Positions 1 through 9,628 of a DNA stretch of 64,000 nt are shown one piece after another (position 1 is the stretch's first letter; each line of letters opens with the position of its first letter). Both the position numbers and the translations under genes were made by a program. This DNA is from Fontibacter flavus (lineage in GTDB: Bacteria; Bacteroidota; Bacteroidia; Cytophagales; Cyclobacteriaceae), in assembly GCF_042432905.1 (NCBI RefSeq), contig NZ_JBHLWI010000006.1:89972-153971 (forward strand). The letters are read 5' to 3'. The notes beneath the pieces were generated by a model, which worked only from the letters and a program-made list of their open reading frames with translations, made no database searches and was not told the DNA's origin.

Positions 1-1
1 C

Positions 2-2425
2 ATCAACTCAAATTTTTCCATGCTATCAGAAAAACCACAAAGGTATAAAATGCTAAATGCGCAGCAGCGCGGAGAAGTCCTTTGGAGAGCCATGGTAAAT
101 GACGGTGCAGACCCCAACTCGGGATATGGTGAAATCTATAATTTTGATTGGAACGGCGACTTTAACAATCCCCGATTAAACAGTGTAACACTGCAGCCAT
201 TTGTCGGCGGAAATCAAAATGTACCCGTAGGTGACACAGATTGGCAAAATGAAATGTATGAAACAGGCTTCGTTTTCAATAATGAAGTATCTGTCTCAAC
301 TTTTTCAGAAAAGTCCACTTTAATGATCAATTTGGGCCACTTAAAAAATACTGGGATTTTAAAACATACGGGCTTTGAAAGATATAGCGGTAGAATAAAT
401 GCAAATACCTTTCTTTTCAACAATAAAGTTCGATTTGGGGTCAACACACAGTTTACAAATTCTAATGAAACTCCAACCGCAAGAGATGTAGGAAGTGCAC
501 CAACACCCGGATTAGCAATAACCCTTGCGCCTTCCATCCCTGTAAGAGATAAAAATGGGGACTTTGCGGGACCATTAGGTGCAGGTTATTCAGATAGAAA
601 TAACCCCCTATTAATGCAATACATCAATAGATGGGACAACATACGTAAAAATAACTTTTATGGAAATGTTTTCGCGGAATGGTACATCTTGGAAAACCTG
701 ACCTTCAAAACAAGTGCTGGTGTAGATTACAATACATTCTTTAGACGAGATATTGAACCAACCGTCAGAAATGGTTTTATCACCAGATCTAACAACAGGT
801 TAATTCATGACACTAATGAGTTTTCAAGTTTGGTCTTCTCTAATACCTTAAACTACAGTTTGGAAAAGAATAATTACAGACTAAACTTTTTGGCTGGAGT
901 CGAGGCTATCAGAGATGATTTTTCAACTATGTTATCGATTGCCGATGGTTTTGCTGTCGAAACAAATAGTTATTTTGTCTTGGATGCTGCTACAGGCGCC
1001 AGAACAAATGCTGGAAGAACTTCAGGCAACCGGTTGCTTTCTCAGTTTGCAAAAGTAGATTATGTGCTTTCTGACAAGTATTTGGCGTCATTTACAGTAA
1101 GGAGAGATGGTTCCTCAAGGTTTGGAAGAAACAATAGGTATGGTGTATTCCCGGCGGCAACTGTAGGTTGGAGACTTAGTGAAGAAGATTTCATCAAGAA
1201 AATCAAGCAAGTTTCTGATTTGAAATTTAGAGCAGGATATGGATTGGTTGGAAATCAGGAAATAGGGGATCTTGCAAGATTTGGCTTGTATGAATCAAGA
1301 TATGGAGCAAACCAATCTCAATTTGTAGGTGGCTTTTTTGAGTTTTATTATAATGTAGGTACTGCATACGATATTGCGGGAAATGGAACTGGTACCCTTC
1401 CTTCTGGTTTTGTATCCATTCAAGCTGAAAACCCAAATCTAAAGTGGGAAACAACTCGGGAATTAAATCTAGGCTTAGACTTCAGTTTTTTTGACTATGT
1501 GATCACTGGTTCCTTTGACTATTACAAAAGAAACACCTCTGATATTTTGACCACTCCTCCAATAGCCTCGGTAATTGGAGAAGGACAGCAACGTGTTCTA
1601 AACGGTGCATCAACCGCCGCACAAGGATGGGAACTTATCCTAAGTTATAACAAAAAGTTTAACAATGGATTGGGCATGACTGTGACTACCAACTTTGGTG
1701 CATTCAAAGATAAAATCACTGATTTACCAGAAGAAGTCAGAGCGGCATTTCCAGGGACTGCTGAAAATTCAATCATAGGGCAATCACAATTCTCCATTTT
1801 TGGATATCGAACTAATGGCCTGTTCCAAAGTGCTGAAGACGTTGCCAACAGTCCAACCCAGGTAGGCGCAAGGCCAGGAGGGATAAAGTTTGTTGATATC
1901 AACAATGATGGAATCATAGATGCGGATGATAGAGACTTCATTGGCAACACTCTTCCATCGCTTGAATTAGGTTTAGGAATCAATTTGACCTACAAAAACT
2001 TTGACCTCGCCTTATTCGGATCAGGTGTTACTGGTCGTATTGGGTTAGATCCATACATTTTCTGGAATAACTTTGCCTCAGGTCGAGAAAACTCCGGATT
2101 AGGAGTATTGAACGCATGGACACCTCAAAATAACAATACAGAGATCCCTGCCTTATCGCTCGCTTTTAATGACACGCAGACATCTGATTACTTGTTTAGA
2201 AATAATTCTTACTTCAAACTCAGAAACCTACAACTAGGATACTCTTTACCGGCATCTCTCGTGAAAAAAGTTTCAGGTCTTGGAAGCGTACGGGCTTACA
2301 TTCAGGGAGAAAATTTGTTTTGGATAACTCCGAAAAATTATATTGGCGCAGATCCTGAAAGGACCGATGTCAATAGAATCCCAGTACCAAGTGTTTATTC
2401 AATGGGTTTAAACATCAACTTCTAA
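2..2425 (+). CDS. SusC/RagA-family TonB-dependent outer-membrane transporter, 5' truncated by window edge
   Basis: The reading frame is open to the first base of the window, so the start lies outside and the ATG at 20 is internal. About 807 residues are visible, lacking the signal peptide, the carboxypeptidase-like domain and most of the plug; family members are usually about 1000 residues. The visible part is alternating aromatic beta-barrel sequence ending in SVYSMGLNINF, the aromatic C-terminus typical of outer-membrane barrels. It lies 12 bases before a SusD lipoprotein, the standard pair in which SusC is the channel and SusD the lid. With the GH32 enzyme and fructokinase downstream, the likely cargo is a fructan oligosaccharide (inference). 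Confidence 0.93.
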   Translation: MNSNFSMLSEKPQRYKMLNAQQRGEVLWRAMVNDGADPNSGYGEIYNFDWNGDFNNPRLNSVTLQPFVGGNQNVPVGDTDWQNEMYETGFVFNNEVSVSTFSEKSTLMINLGHLKNTGILKHTGFERYSGRINANTFLFNNKVRFGVNTQFTNSNETPTARDVGSAPTPGLAITLAPSIPVRDKNGDFAGPLGAGYSDRNNPLLMQYINRWDNIRKNNFYGNVFAEWYILENLTFKTSAGVDYNTFFRRDIEPTVRNGFITRSNNRLIHDTNEFSSLVFSNTLNYSLEKNNYRLNFLAGVEAIRDDFSTMLSIADGFAVETNSYFVLDAATGARTNAGRTSGNRLLSQFAKVDYVLSDKYLASFTVRRDGSSRFGRNNRYGVFPAATVGWRLSEEDFIKKIKQVSDLKFRAGYGLVGNQEIGDLARFGLYESRYGANQSQFVGGFFEFYYNVGTAYDIAGNGTGTLPSGFVSIQAENPNLKWETTRELNLGLDFSFFDYVITGSFDYYKRNTSDILTTPPIASVIGEGQQRVLNGASTAAQGWELILSYNKKFNNGLGMTVTTNFGAFKDKITDLPEEVRAAFPGTAENSIIGQSQFSIFGYRTNGLFQSAEDVANSPTQVGARPGGIKFVDINNDGIIDADDRDFIGNTLPSLELGLGINLTYKNFDLALFGSGVTGRIGLDPYIFWNNFASGRENSGLGVLNAWTPQNNNTEIPALSLAFNDTQTSDYLFRNNSYFKLRNLQLGYSLPASLVKKVSGLGSVRAYIQGENLFWITPKNYIGADPERTDVNRIPVPSVYSMGLNINF

Positions 2426-2437
2426 TAGCAATTCACC

Positions 2438-4177
2438 ATGAAAAATATACTTAAATACATCACTGTTCTTTCCGTTATAGTCACACTAAATTCCTGTTCA
2501 GATTTCTTGGAATTTGAACCTAGAGGTGTACTGTCATCCGAAAATGTTAATTCCCCATCCAATGCTGAAGCTTTGGTAATAGCTGCCTATGCAGGTATTG
2601 GTAATGATGAAATGATTGGCCCCTTGACAAGTCTTTGGGTATATGGCAGTGTAAGGTCAGACGATGCATACAAAGGCGGAGGAGGAAGAGGAGACGTTGA
2701 TGTTATTGATCGCTACGAACAATACAATCTGACCATTGCAGACCAAGGAGACTGGATGGCGCCTAGAACTTGGACGAATTATTACAAAGCTATCTCCAGG
2801 GCAAATTTTGCTTTACGAGTAATCAATGATATACCGAATGAAACCTATCCTGAAAAAATAATTCGACAGGCCGAACTACGATTCTTGAGAGCTCATTCCC
2901 ACTTTATGCTAAAACTGCTCTTTAAAAAAATCCCAATCATCACCGAAGATCTGACCCAAGAAGAAATCAAACAGGTCAGCAATGATGTGCCAAATAATGA
3001 ACTATGGGAAAAAATAGCAGAAGATTTCCTCTTTGCATACAATAACCTCCCACAATTTCAAAGCGAAGCGGGAAGGGCTAACCGAAATGCAGCGGCTGCA
3101 TACCTTGCAAAACTACGACTATATCAAGCGTACGAGCAAAACGACAGTCATCAAGTTGTGTCTATCAACAGGGCCTTATTGGAAGAAGTAATCCAATATG
3201 CAGACCAAGTTCAAGGAGCATTGGAAGCTGATTATAGCAACAACTTTTTGGATGGATTTGACAATGGACCTGAGTCGATTTGGGCAGTTCAGTTTTCTAT
3301 CAATGATGGGACAGTGGTCAGCAGAGTAAGTTATGTAACAGGGCTTAATTCACCACATGGTACTGATCTTTATGGATGCTGTGGCTTCCATTTAGCCAGT
3401 CAAAATATGGTAAATGCATTCAAAACCAACGCACAAGGATTACCTCTTTTAGATGATTTTAACAATCAGAGCATATTTGACAGCATTGCCCCAGGAGGTA
3501 TCTCACCAATAACAGCGGGACAAACGATCGACCCAAGATTAGACCATACAGTAGGAATCCCTGGAAGACCATTCAAATACAGAAATACTGTCAATAATAC
3601 TGGTGATATGATTTATAACTTTTCATGGGCAAGAGACCCAGGAGTCTATGGATATTTTGGAAATATGAAAGAACAGCAAGCCCCCGATTGTAGCTGTTAC
3701 GTTAAAGAAGGTCCCTTCGTAGGAACCTCAAAAAACATTGATTTTATTCGATATGCTGATGTCCTTTTATTCAAAGCAGAGGCCTTGATTCAGCTGGATC
3801 GTTGGAATGAGGCATTGCCAATCATCAATCAAATCCGTGCAAGAGCAGGACAAAGTACTCAACGTCCCTTAGCCGCAGGTGCTAGTAATATCTATAATGT
3901 GAATCAGTATGAAACTTTTCCTTCCAAAGAATTTGCTCTAAAAGTATTGAAATTTGAGAGACGATTGGAATTTGCAATGGAGGGTCATAGATTCTTTGAC
4001 CTGGTCCGATGGGGAGAAGCAGCACAAGTGCTCAATGCATACCTAGATAAGGAAAAACAAAGGAGAGATTTTCTTTCCAATGCTCGATTTACTGCAGGAA
4101 GAGATGAATACTACCCTATTCCTCAACGAGAAATAGATTTTACCAGAGGCGTTTACAAACAAAATCCTGGTTATTAA
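2438..4177 (+). CDS. SusD/RagB-family glycan-binding lipoprotein
   Basis: A 579-residue protein that begins with a lipoprotein signal peptide (hydrophobic stretch, then LNSCSDFLEFEP with the lipidated Cys at about residue 20), as in SusD proteins exposed on the outer membrane. The N-terminal half holds the TPR-like helical region (RAELRFLRAHSHFML) and the C-terminal half has the usual SusD ending with LKFERRLEFAMEGHRFFDLVRWGEA and YYPIPQREI. It lies 12 bases after the SusC gene and is surely co-transcribed with it. Its presumed role is to capture fructan oligosaccharides for the SusC channel; the ligand is inferred from the neighbouring GH32 gene only. Confidence 0.95.
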   Translation: MKNILKYITVLSVIVTLNSCSDFLEFEPRGVLSSENVNSPSNAEALVIAAYAGIGNDEMIGPLTSLWVYGSVRSDDAYKGGGGRGDVDVIDRYEQYNLTIADQGDWMAPRTWTNYYKAISRANFALRVINDIPNETYPEKIIRQAELRFLRAHSHFMLKLLFKKIPIITEDLTQEEIKQVSNDVPNNELWEKIAEDFLFAYNNLPQFQSEAGRANRNAAAAYLAKLRLYQAYEQNDSHQVVSINRALLEEVIQYADQVQGALEADYSNNFLDGFDNGPESIWAVQFSINDGTVVSRVSYVTGLNSPHGTDLYGCCGFHLASQNMVNAFKTNAQGLPLLDDFNNQSIFDSIAPGGISPITAGQTIDPRLDHTVGIPGRPFKYRNTVNNTGDMIYNFSWARDPGVYGYFGNMKEQQAPDCSCYVKEGPFVGTSKNIDFIRYADVLLFKAEALIQLDRWNEALPIINQIRARAGQSTQRPLAAGASNIYNVNQYETFPSKEFALKVLKFERRLEFAMEGHRFFDLVRWGEAAQVLNAYLDKEKQRRDFLSNARFTAGRDEYYPIPQREIDFTRGVYKQNPGY

Positions 4178-4183
4178 CTTCAA

Positions 4184-4218
4184 AAACCTGTCCCGAATAA
4201 TGTATTCGGGGCAGGTTT
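4184..4218 (+). terminator. 16-bp hairpin between susD and the GH32 gene, possible partial terminator or processing site
   Basis: Bases 4184-4199 and 4203-4218 are complementary over 16 positions with one G.U pair and a 3-base loop. No strong T-run follows, so this may be a leaky terminator or a stem that sets the ratio of SusCD to enzyme. The loop contains an ATG in frame with the GH32 gene (position 4200), which is unlikely to be used. Confidence 0.5.
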
Positions 4219-4250
4219 ATGGTTCTTTCAAATACCCAATTACAATTAAC

Positions 4251-5753
4251 ATGATAACAAAAAATAAATTAGTAATAGCCCTTCTGTGCACAGCCATTCT
4301 TTCTTGTGGTCAAAAAAGCACTGAATTACAGTCAGTTTCCAAACCAATGTTTAATGAGCCATTCCGGCCCCAATTCCATTTTTCACCACCCAGCAACTGG
4401 ATGAATGATCCTAATGGGATGGTTTACCTCGATGGCGAATATCATTTATTCTATCAGTATCATCCAGATGGAAATACCTGGGGGCCAATGCACTGGGGGC
4501 ACGCCATTTCAGAAGATCTCGTATATTGGGAACACTTCCCGATAGCCTTGTTCCCAGATGAGCACGGGACGATTTTTTCAGGTTCTGCGGTAGTCGACTA
4601 CACCAACTCTTCGGGCTTAGGTTCATTAGACAACCCGCCTATGGTTGCTATTTTCACGTACCATGATGCCGAGGGAGAAAAATCCGGAAGGAACGACTAC
4701 CAATCACAGGGAATTGCCTACAGTACCGACAAAGGTCGTACTTGGGAAAAATATCATGGAAATCCAGTATTGAAGAGTCCTGGAATCAATGACTTTAGAG
4801 ACCCTAAAGTTATCTGGCACGAAGAAAGTAGTATGTGGGTAATGTCTTTGGCGGTAAAAGACAGAATCAGCTTCTATACTTCTCCCAATTTGATTGATTG
4901 GCAACACCGCAGTGATTTCAACCCTGAGTGGGCTGCTTATGGTGGAGTCTGGGAATGCCCTGACTTATTCCCCTTGACCGCTAGTACTGGTGAAGAAAAA
5001 TGGGTGCTACTTGTCAGTATTAATCCAGGAGGCCCAAATGGCGGAAGCGCCACGCAATACTTTATAGGAGATTTTGATGGAAAGGTATTTAATACAGAGA
5101 CGAATGAAATCAAATGGATTGATTATGGAGCAGATAATTACGCTGGCGTGACTTGGTCTGATATTCCAAAAGAAGACGGCAGAAGGCTTTTTATAGGCTG
5201 GATGAGTAATTGGCTTTACGCACAAGAGGTGCCTACAGAAATCTGGAGATCAAGCACGACCATCGCGAGGGAATTAAATTTATCTTACCTAAAGGATGAC
5301 TATGTCTTAACATCTAAACCAGTTGATGAATTAAAAAAATTAAGAAGGGACCCTATCGTTTTCAATACCAATGAAATTGAGCTCCCATCAGAACTTTTGG
5401 AAATTGAATTGAAAGCTTCTGCTGAAGATTTCAAATTGACATTTTTAAATGACAAAGGTGAACAAGTGATCTTTGAAAAAATTCAAGGAAAACTATTTTT
5501 CGACAGAAGCAATTCTACATCGTTGGGATTCCATAAGGAATTTAATAAAATGCATACTGCACCAGCAACAGTAGTGAATGACGAGGAAATCCGCATTTTT
5601 CTTGACAGATCCTCAATTGAGGTCTTTTTAAATCAAGGAGAAATAGTGTTCACCGAATTGATTTTCCCCTCCTCCCCTTACAGCAAATTAGTTATGCAAG
5701 GAATTGAGCCAAAGAGTATTGTGTATCCTTTAAAATCAATTTGGGGCAACTAA
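4251..5753 (+). CDS. GH32 fructan hydrolase lipoprotein (levanase/inulinase/invertase type)
   Basis: A 500-residue glycoside hydrolase of family 32, which cleaves beta-fructosyl bonds with retention. The three family signatures are present: WMNDPNG (residues 50-56, nucleophile Asp53), FRDPKV (RDP at 183-185, transition-state stabiliser) and WECPDLF (234-240, acid/base Glu235); FSGSA is at 109-113. The beta-propeller is followed by a short C-terminal beta-sandwich. I chose the ATG at 4251 because it gives a clean lipoprotein signal (AILSC, Cys19); the earlier in-frame ATG at 4200 sits in a hairpin loop and would bury this signal. It is probably anchored to the cell envelope and feeds the SusCD pair or the transporter. 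Levan versus inulin cannot be settled from sequence. Confidence 0.95.
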   Translation: MITKNKLVIALLCTAILSCGQKSTELQSVSKPMFNEPFRPQFHFSPPSNWMNDPNGMVYLDGEYHLFYQYHPDGNTWGPMHWGHAISEDLVYWEHFPIALFPDEHGTIFSGSAVVDYTNSSGLGSLDNPPMVAIFTYHDAEGEKSGRNDYQSQGIAYSTDKGRTWEKYHGNPVLKSPGINDFRDPKVIWHEESSMWVMSLAVKDRISFYTSPNLIDWQHRSDFNPEWAAYGGVWECPDLFPLTASTGEEKWVLLVSINPGGPNGGSATQYFIGDFDGKVFNTETNEIKWIDYGADNYAGVTWSDIPKEDGRRLFIGWMSNWLYAQEVPTEIWRSSTTIARELNLSYLKDDYVLTSKPVDELKKLRRDPIVFNTNEIELPSELLEIELKASAEDFKLTFLNDKGEQVIFEKIQGKLFFDRSNSTSLGFHKEFNKMHTAPATVVNDEEIRIFLDRSSIEVFLNQGEIVFTELIFPSSPYSKLVMQGIEPKSIVYPLKSIWGN

Positions 5754-5788
5754 TGCTCAAAACTAATTTCTCTTAAAAATGAACAAGT

Positions 5789-5842
5789 ATCCGCAATCCT
5801 GGCATAGATCCAGCAAACATGAAAGGATTGCGGATTTTTTTC
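5789..5842 (+). terminator. Rho-independent terminator after the GH32 gene
   Basis: An inverted repeat of 12 bp (5789-5800 with 5824-5835, core ATCCGCAATCC) is followed by a run of seven T. It separates the SusCD-GH32 unit from the transporter-kinase unit, so the two may be transcribed separately. Confidence 0.8.
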
Positions 5843-5957
5843 CCTAAGCAACAACTGTAGTTACCATTAGTCTAAAGTCATAAAATGATATTTTCGCTAT
5901 CACGGCCACAGAAATGAAATCCTTAACCATTAGTTTTCAATACTTATATCCAAAAGA

Positions 5958-7301
5958 ATGCAGAGCAAAAATTATGTTTTATTCTTATCCATCACAGCTG
6001 CACTGGGTGGCTTTTTATTTGGTTTTGACACAGCTGTTATATCTGGCGCTGAGCGGGACATCCAAGAGTTATGGCAATTATCTGATTTAAAACACGGATT
6101 AGCCGTTGCAATTGCATTGTATGGAACTGTTTTGGGTGCATTATTTGGGGGATTCCCCGCCGATAAATACGGGAGAAAAAAGTCTCTGTTAATCATAGGT
6201 TTGCTTTATCTGATATCAGCTTTGGGTTCTGCCCTAGCTCCAGAGATAAACAGCTTTATGTTTTTTAGATTTCTTGGAGGATTGGGTGTAGGTGCATCAT
6301 CCGTAGTCGCCCCGCTTTATATTTCTGAAATTGCACCTGCGGGAAGGAGAGGGCAGTTAGTTGCGCTCTATCAATTCAATATTGTCTTTGGTATTTTGAT
6401 GGCTTATTTTTCAAATTACCTTATCGGTACGGCAGGCTTGGCCAATGCTTGGAGGTGGATGCTTGGGGTGGAAATTTTCCCAGCTTTGATTTATTGTTTA
6501 TTAATATTGAAAGTACCGAATAGTCCGAGATGGTTGATCACTAAATACAAGGATTTTGATAGAGCGAGAGCGATTTTGACCAAAACAGATCCAGAAGGTG
6601 TAGATGAAGCAATTGATTTGGCCAGAGCGGGAAGCGAGAAAATCAAAGAGAAGGCCAGTTTGAAAATGCTTTTAGGCTCTAAGTTTCGAAAAATCAGCCT
6701 TATGGCAGTATTGATGGCTTTTTTCAACCAACTCTCAGGGATCAATGCCATCATCTATTTTGCTCCCAGGATATTTGAATCTGCGGGGATTGCTACTGAG
6801 GATGCCTTGATATCCACTATTGGTATTGGTGCGATCAACCTGTTAGCGACCATGATGGGCTTGTTCTTGATTGATAAACTGGGCAGGAAGATGCTGATGT
6901 ATATCGGTTCGATAGGCTATTTGATTTCACTATCGCTGATGGCTTACAGTTATTTTGGGGGAGCTGTGGATGTCAGTTGGCTGCCGTATTTCGTATTTGT
7001 CTTTATCGCTGCGCATGCAATAGGGCAGGGTTCTGTGATTTGGGTTTTTATCTCTGAAATTTTCCCCAACGAACTGAGAGCTTATGGGCAGTCCTTGGGT
7101 TCTTTTACCCACTGGATTTTGGCTGCAGTGATTGCCAATATTTTCCCATTATTTACCAATCAATATGGCGCGGGGAATATTTTTGCTTTTTTTGCAATGA
7201 TGATGCTATTCCAGTTGCTATGGGTCATGTTTCGGATGCCAGAGACGAAGGGCAGGTCATTGGAAGATATACAGAGAGACTTATTAAAAGATCATGTCTA
7301 A
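5958..7301 (+). CDS. Sugar porter of the major facilitator superfamily, probable fructose importer
   Basis: A 447-residue inner-membrane protein with about 12 hydrophobic helices. It carries the sugar-porter marks: a GG(F)xADKYGRKK loop after TM2, a second DKLGRK loop in the middle of the protein, and PETKGRSLEDI close to the C-terminus. Its last 8 bases overlap the fructokinase gene, which indicates translational coupling, so the substrate is likely fructose released by the GH32 enzyme (inference from context). Proton symport is usual for this family but cannot be shown here. Confidence 0.9.
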   Translation: MQSKNYVLFLSITAALGGFLFGFDTAVISGAERDIQELWQLSDLKHGLAVAIALYGTVLGALFGGFPADKYGRKKSLLIIGLLYLISALGSALAPEINSFMFFRFLGGLGVGASSVVAPLYISEIAPAGRRGQLVALYQFNIVFGILMAYFSNYLIGTAGLANAWRWMLGVEIFPALIYCLLILKVPNSPRWLITKYKDFDRARAILTKTDPEGVDEAIDLARAGSEKIKEKASLKMLLGSKFRKISLMAVLMAFFNQLSGINAIIYFAPRIFESAGIATEDALISTIGIGAINLLATMMGLFLIDKLGRKMLMYIGSIGYLISLSLMAYSYFGGAVDVSWLPYFVFVFIAAHAIGQGSVIWVFISEIFPNELRAYGQSLGSFTHWILAAVIANIFPLFTNQYGAGNIFAFFAMMMLFQLLWVMFRMPETKGRSLEDIQRDLLKDHV

Positions 7302-8184
7302 AAAAGTAATTTGTTTTGGGGAAATGCTCTGGGATGTGTTTCCTGATGGAGAAGTGGCTGGAGGTGCGCCGATGAATGTAGCCTTCAACTTGCAGCAGCT
7401 CGGTTTGGATGTGACGATGATTTCTCGTGTTGGAAAAGATGACCATGGGCAAAAGCTCCTTGATTTTGTCAAAGAATATGGGCTGCCGCTCACCACTATT
7501 CAGGTAGATGAGACGCAGCTTACTGGCAAGGTCATTGTCGACCAATCTGACAGGGAAAACATCAAGTATGATATCCTTGTACCTGCTGCTTGGGATTTTA
7601 TCAGCTTGACTCCAGAGAATCAGGAGCTAGTCGCAAAAGCAGACGCGCTGGTTTTCGGGAGCTTGGCAGTGAGGAATGAAGCATCTTGGCAAACACTCTA
7701 CCACCTAGTTCATCAGCCGCTCTTGACGGTATTTGATATCAACATGCGTGCACCATTTATAGATTTTCATAAGATTGAAAGCTTGCTAGGCTATACTGAT
7801 ATTTTGAAGATCAACGAAGATGAATTGGAGATTTTGGCAGACTTCTTTGACTTGAAAAAGACAGGAGATATCGCTATGCAACTCTGTGAATTTTTAATGG
7901 AGGAGTATCCCATTGAAACAATCTGCATCACATTGGGGAGTAAAGGAGCTATGATGTATCAGGATAGTAAGATTACACGACACTCGGGCTACAGCGTACA
8001 AGTGCAAGATACTGTAGGCGCAGGGGATGCTTTTCTGAGTGGATTTGTAAAAATGTACCTAGAAGGCAAGAAGCCTCACGAAATATTAGACTTCGCAAGC
8101 AAGTTAGGTGCTTACCTAGTAAGTCAAAAAGGAGGAACACCGAGGTATAGTTTGGAGGAAGTCAATAAGATAGTGTTGGTGTGA
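7294..8184 (+). CDS. PfkB-family carbohydrate kinase, probable fructokinase
   Basis: A 296-residue ribokinase/PfkB-fold kinase. GGAPMNVA at residues 23-30 is the sugar-binding signature and DTVGAGDAF at 239-247 carries the anion hole and catalytic base Asp245. Such kinases phosphorylate fructose to fructose-6-phosphate at the expense of ATP. The start overlaps the end of the MFS transporter gene by 8 bases. Together with the GH32 hydrolase upstream, the order hydrolase, importer, kinase forms a complete path from extracellular fructan to glycolysis. A different ketose or ribose-like substrate remains possible. Confidence 0.9.
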   Translation: MSKKVICFGEMLWDVFPDGEVAGGAPMNVAFNLQQLGLDVTMISRVGKDDHGQKLLDFVKEYGLPLTTIQVDETQLTGKVIVDQSDRENIKYDILVPAAWDFISLTPENQELVAKADALVFGSLAVRNEASWQTLYHLVHQPLLTVFDINMRAPFIDFHKIESLLGYTDILKINEDELEILADFFDLKKTGDIAMQLCEFLMEEYPIETICITLGSKGAMMYQDSKITRHSGYSVQVQDTVGAGDAFLSGFVKMYLEGKKPHEILDFASKLGAYLVSQKGGTPRYSLEEVNKIVLV

Positions 8185-8585
8185 TTTATATGTTTAACTT
8201 CCCTCTTGGGATTTTAAAATAGTGATAAATTAATAGTTTCAAAAAAACTTGATCAAAAAGTCAATAAACCAAAGCTACTCTGCATCCTGAGGTTTCGTAA
8301 AATCTGCTTTTAATTCTATTAACGTGCGAGACCTTTTCTTTTGATAAAGTAACTGAAAGTACTTCCATAACAATTTTCACCCGGACTGCTCGAAGAATTG
8401 TACTGTTTCACTCATATTTGACGGATTATAGGTTTATAAATTTTGGTTAACTTGTATCACCATAAAAATAATCTACCTTTAATTCACCCCTATCTTCAGG
8501 TACATTAAACTTATACAAAGGTTTTCACGTCCTTTCCATAATTTTCACAATTTTTGCTTCTTGAAATTTCAAATGTAAAACTGGC
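8185..8585. other. 401-bp intergenic region without a recognisable gene
   Basis: Between the fructokinase and fmt genes, both plus strand. No open frame with coding character and no clear terminator. The only feature I can support is a candidate promoter for fmt near its right end. Confidence 0.6.
8449..8481 (+). promoter_or_regulatory. Candidate Bacteroidota-type promoter for fmt
   Basis: AACTTG at 8449-8454, 19 bases, then TACCTTTA at 8474-8481, which matches TAnnTTTG at seven of eight positions. Spacing fits the Bacteroidota sigma-70 consensus. It implies a 5' leader of about 100 bases. Confidence 0.35.
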
Positions 8586-9512
8586 ATGGATAAAAATTTA
8601 CGCATTATATATATGGGAACCCCAGAGTTTGCGGTGCCTGCTCTGGAAATTTTGGTTGATGAGGGCTGGAATGTTGTCGCGGTAGTGACAGCACCTGATA
8701 AACCAAAAGGAAGAGGACAAAAACTTATTCCATCTCCAGTAAAAGAAATTGCTTTAAAACATGGAATTCCGGTTTTACAGCCAACAAACTTAAAAGCTCC
8801 TGAATTTTTGGAAGAGCTCAAAAATTTTCAAGCTGACATCCAGGTGGTTGTAGCCTTCAGAATGCTCCCTGAAGTTGTATGGAATATGCCACCTAAAGGC
8901 ACTTTCAATCTTCATGCATCTCTCCTACCTAATTATCGTGGTGCTGCACCGATCAATTGGGCTATCATCAACGGCGAAAAAGAAACTGGTCTGACCACCT
9001 TTTTTCTCCAACATGAAATTGATACGGGCAATATTATTTTTCAGGAAAAAGAACCAATCCATCCCGAAGACAATATTGGAAGTCTGTATGAAAGACTAAT
9101 GGAAAAAGGCGCAAAATTAGTCTTGAAAACTATTGAAGCAATAGCAGAGAACAAAGTCAAAACATCTCCACAAAATGAAGACCAAGCCCTGCATCATGCT
9201 CCGAAAATTTTCAAAGAAACATGCAAAATAGATTGGTCTAAATCCGCTCTTAATATCCATAATCTGATCAGAGGATTGTCACCCTACCCAGCAGCATGGA
9301 CAACCTTAGACAATAAAATCTGTAAGATATATACTTCAGAAGTAGCTGAATCTGATATAGAAGGTCTTCAAATCGGCGAATTTACATCTGATGGAAAAAC
9401 ACACCTGACCTTTCAAACCGGAAAAGGAACTCTTAAGATCCTTGAAATTCAGATGGAAGGTAAAAAAAGGATGAACATTCAAGACTTCCTAAGAGGATAT
9501 CAGTTGGGCTAA
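8586..9512 (+). CDS. fmt: Methionyl-tRNA formyltransferase
   Basis: A 308-residue cytosolic enzyme that formylates initiator Met-tRNA using 10-formyl-tetrahydrofolate. The catalytic Asn108, His110 and Asp146 are in FNLHASLLPNYRGAAPINW (106-124) and DTGNI (146-150). The N-terminal Rossmann-like formyltransferase domain covers about residues 5-190 and the C-terminal OB-like tRNA-binding domain the rest. Length is normal for the family. It is not next to def (peptide deformylase) here, unlike in many Gammaproteobacteria. Confidence 0.97.
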   Translation: MDKNLRIIYMGTPEFAVPALEILVDEGWNVVAVVTAPDKPKGRGQKLIPSPVKEIALKHGIPVLQPTNLKAPEFLEELKNFQADIQVVVAFRMLPEVVWNMPPKGTFNLHASLLPNYRGAAPINWAIINGEKETGLTTFFLQHEIDTGNIIFQEKEPIHPEDNIGSLYERLMEKGAKLVLKTIEAIAENKVKTSPQNEDQALHHAPKIFKETCKIDWSKSALNIHNLIRGLSPYPAAWTTLDNKICKIYTSEVAESDIEGLQIGEFTSDGKTHLTFQTGKGTLKILEIQMEGKKRMNIQDFLRGYQLG

Positions 9513-9539
9513 TCTATTCCACAGCAATTCATTCAATTC

Positions 9540-9595
9540 AAGGCATAATAAACAAAGGCAATCACTTGTATATTATGCCTTTACGCTTATTTTTC
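9540..9595 (+). terminator. Possible terminator after fmt
   Basis: An 11-bp inverted repeat, AAGGCATAATA (9540-9550) with TATTATGCCTT (9571-9581), loop of 20 bases, then a T-rich stretch a few bases later. The long loop and displaced T-run make it a weak call. Confidence 0.4.
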
Positions 9596-9628
9596 TTAAA
9601 TTAGTATGGTGTTTTAAACTAATTTATC

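Noticed and set aside
4200..4250. Upstream ATG of the GH32 gene
   Set aside because: It lies in a hairpin loop and would put 17 residues before a clear lipoprotein signal peptide.
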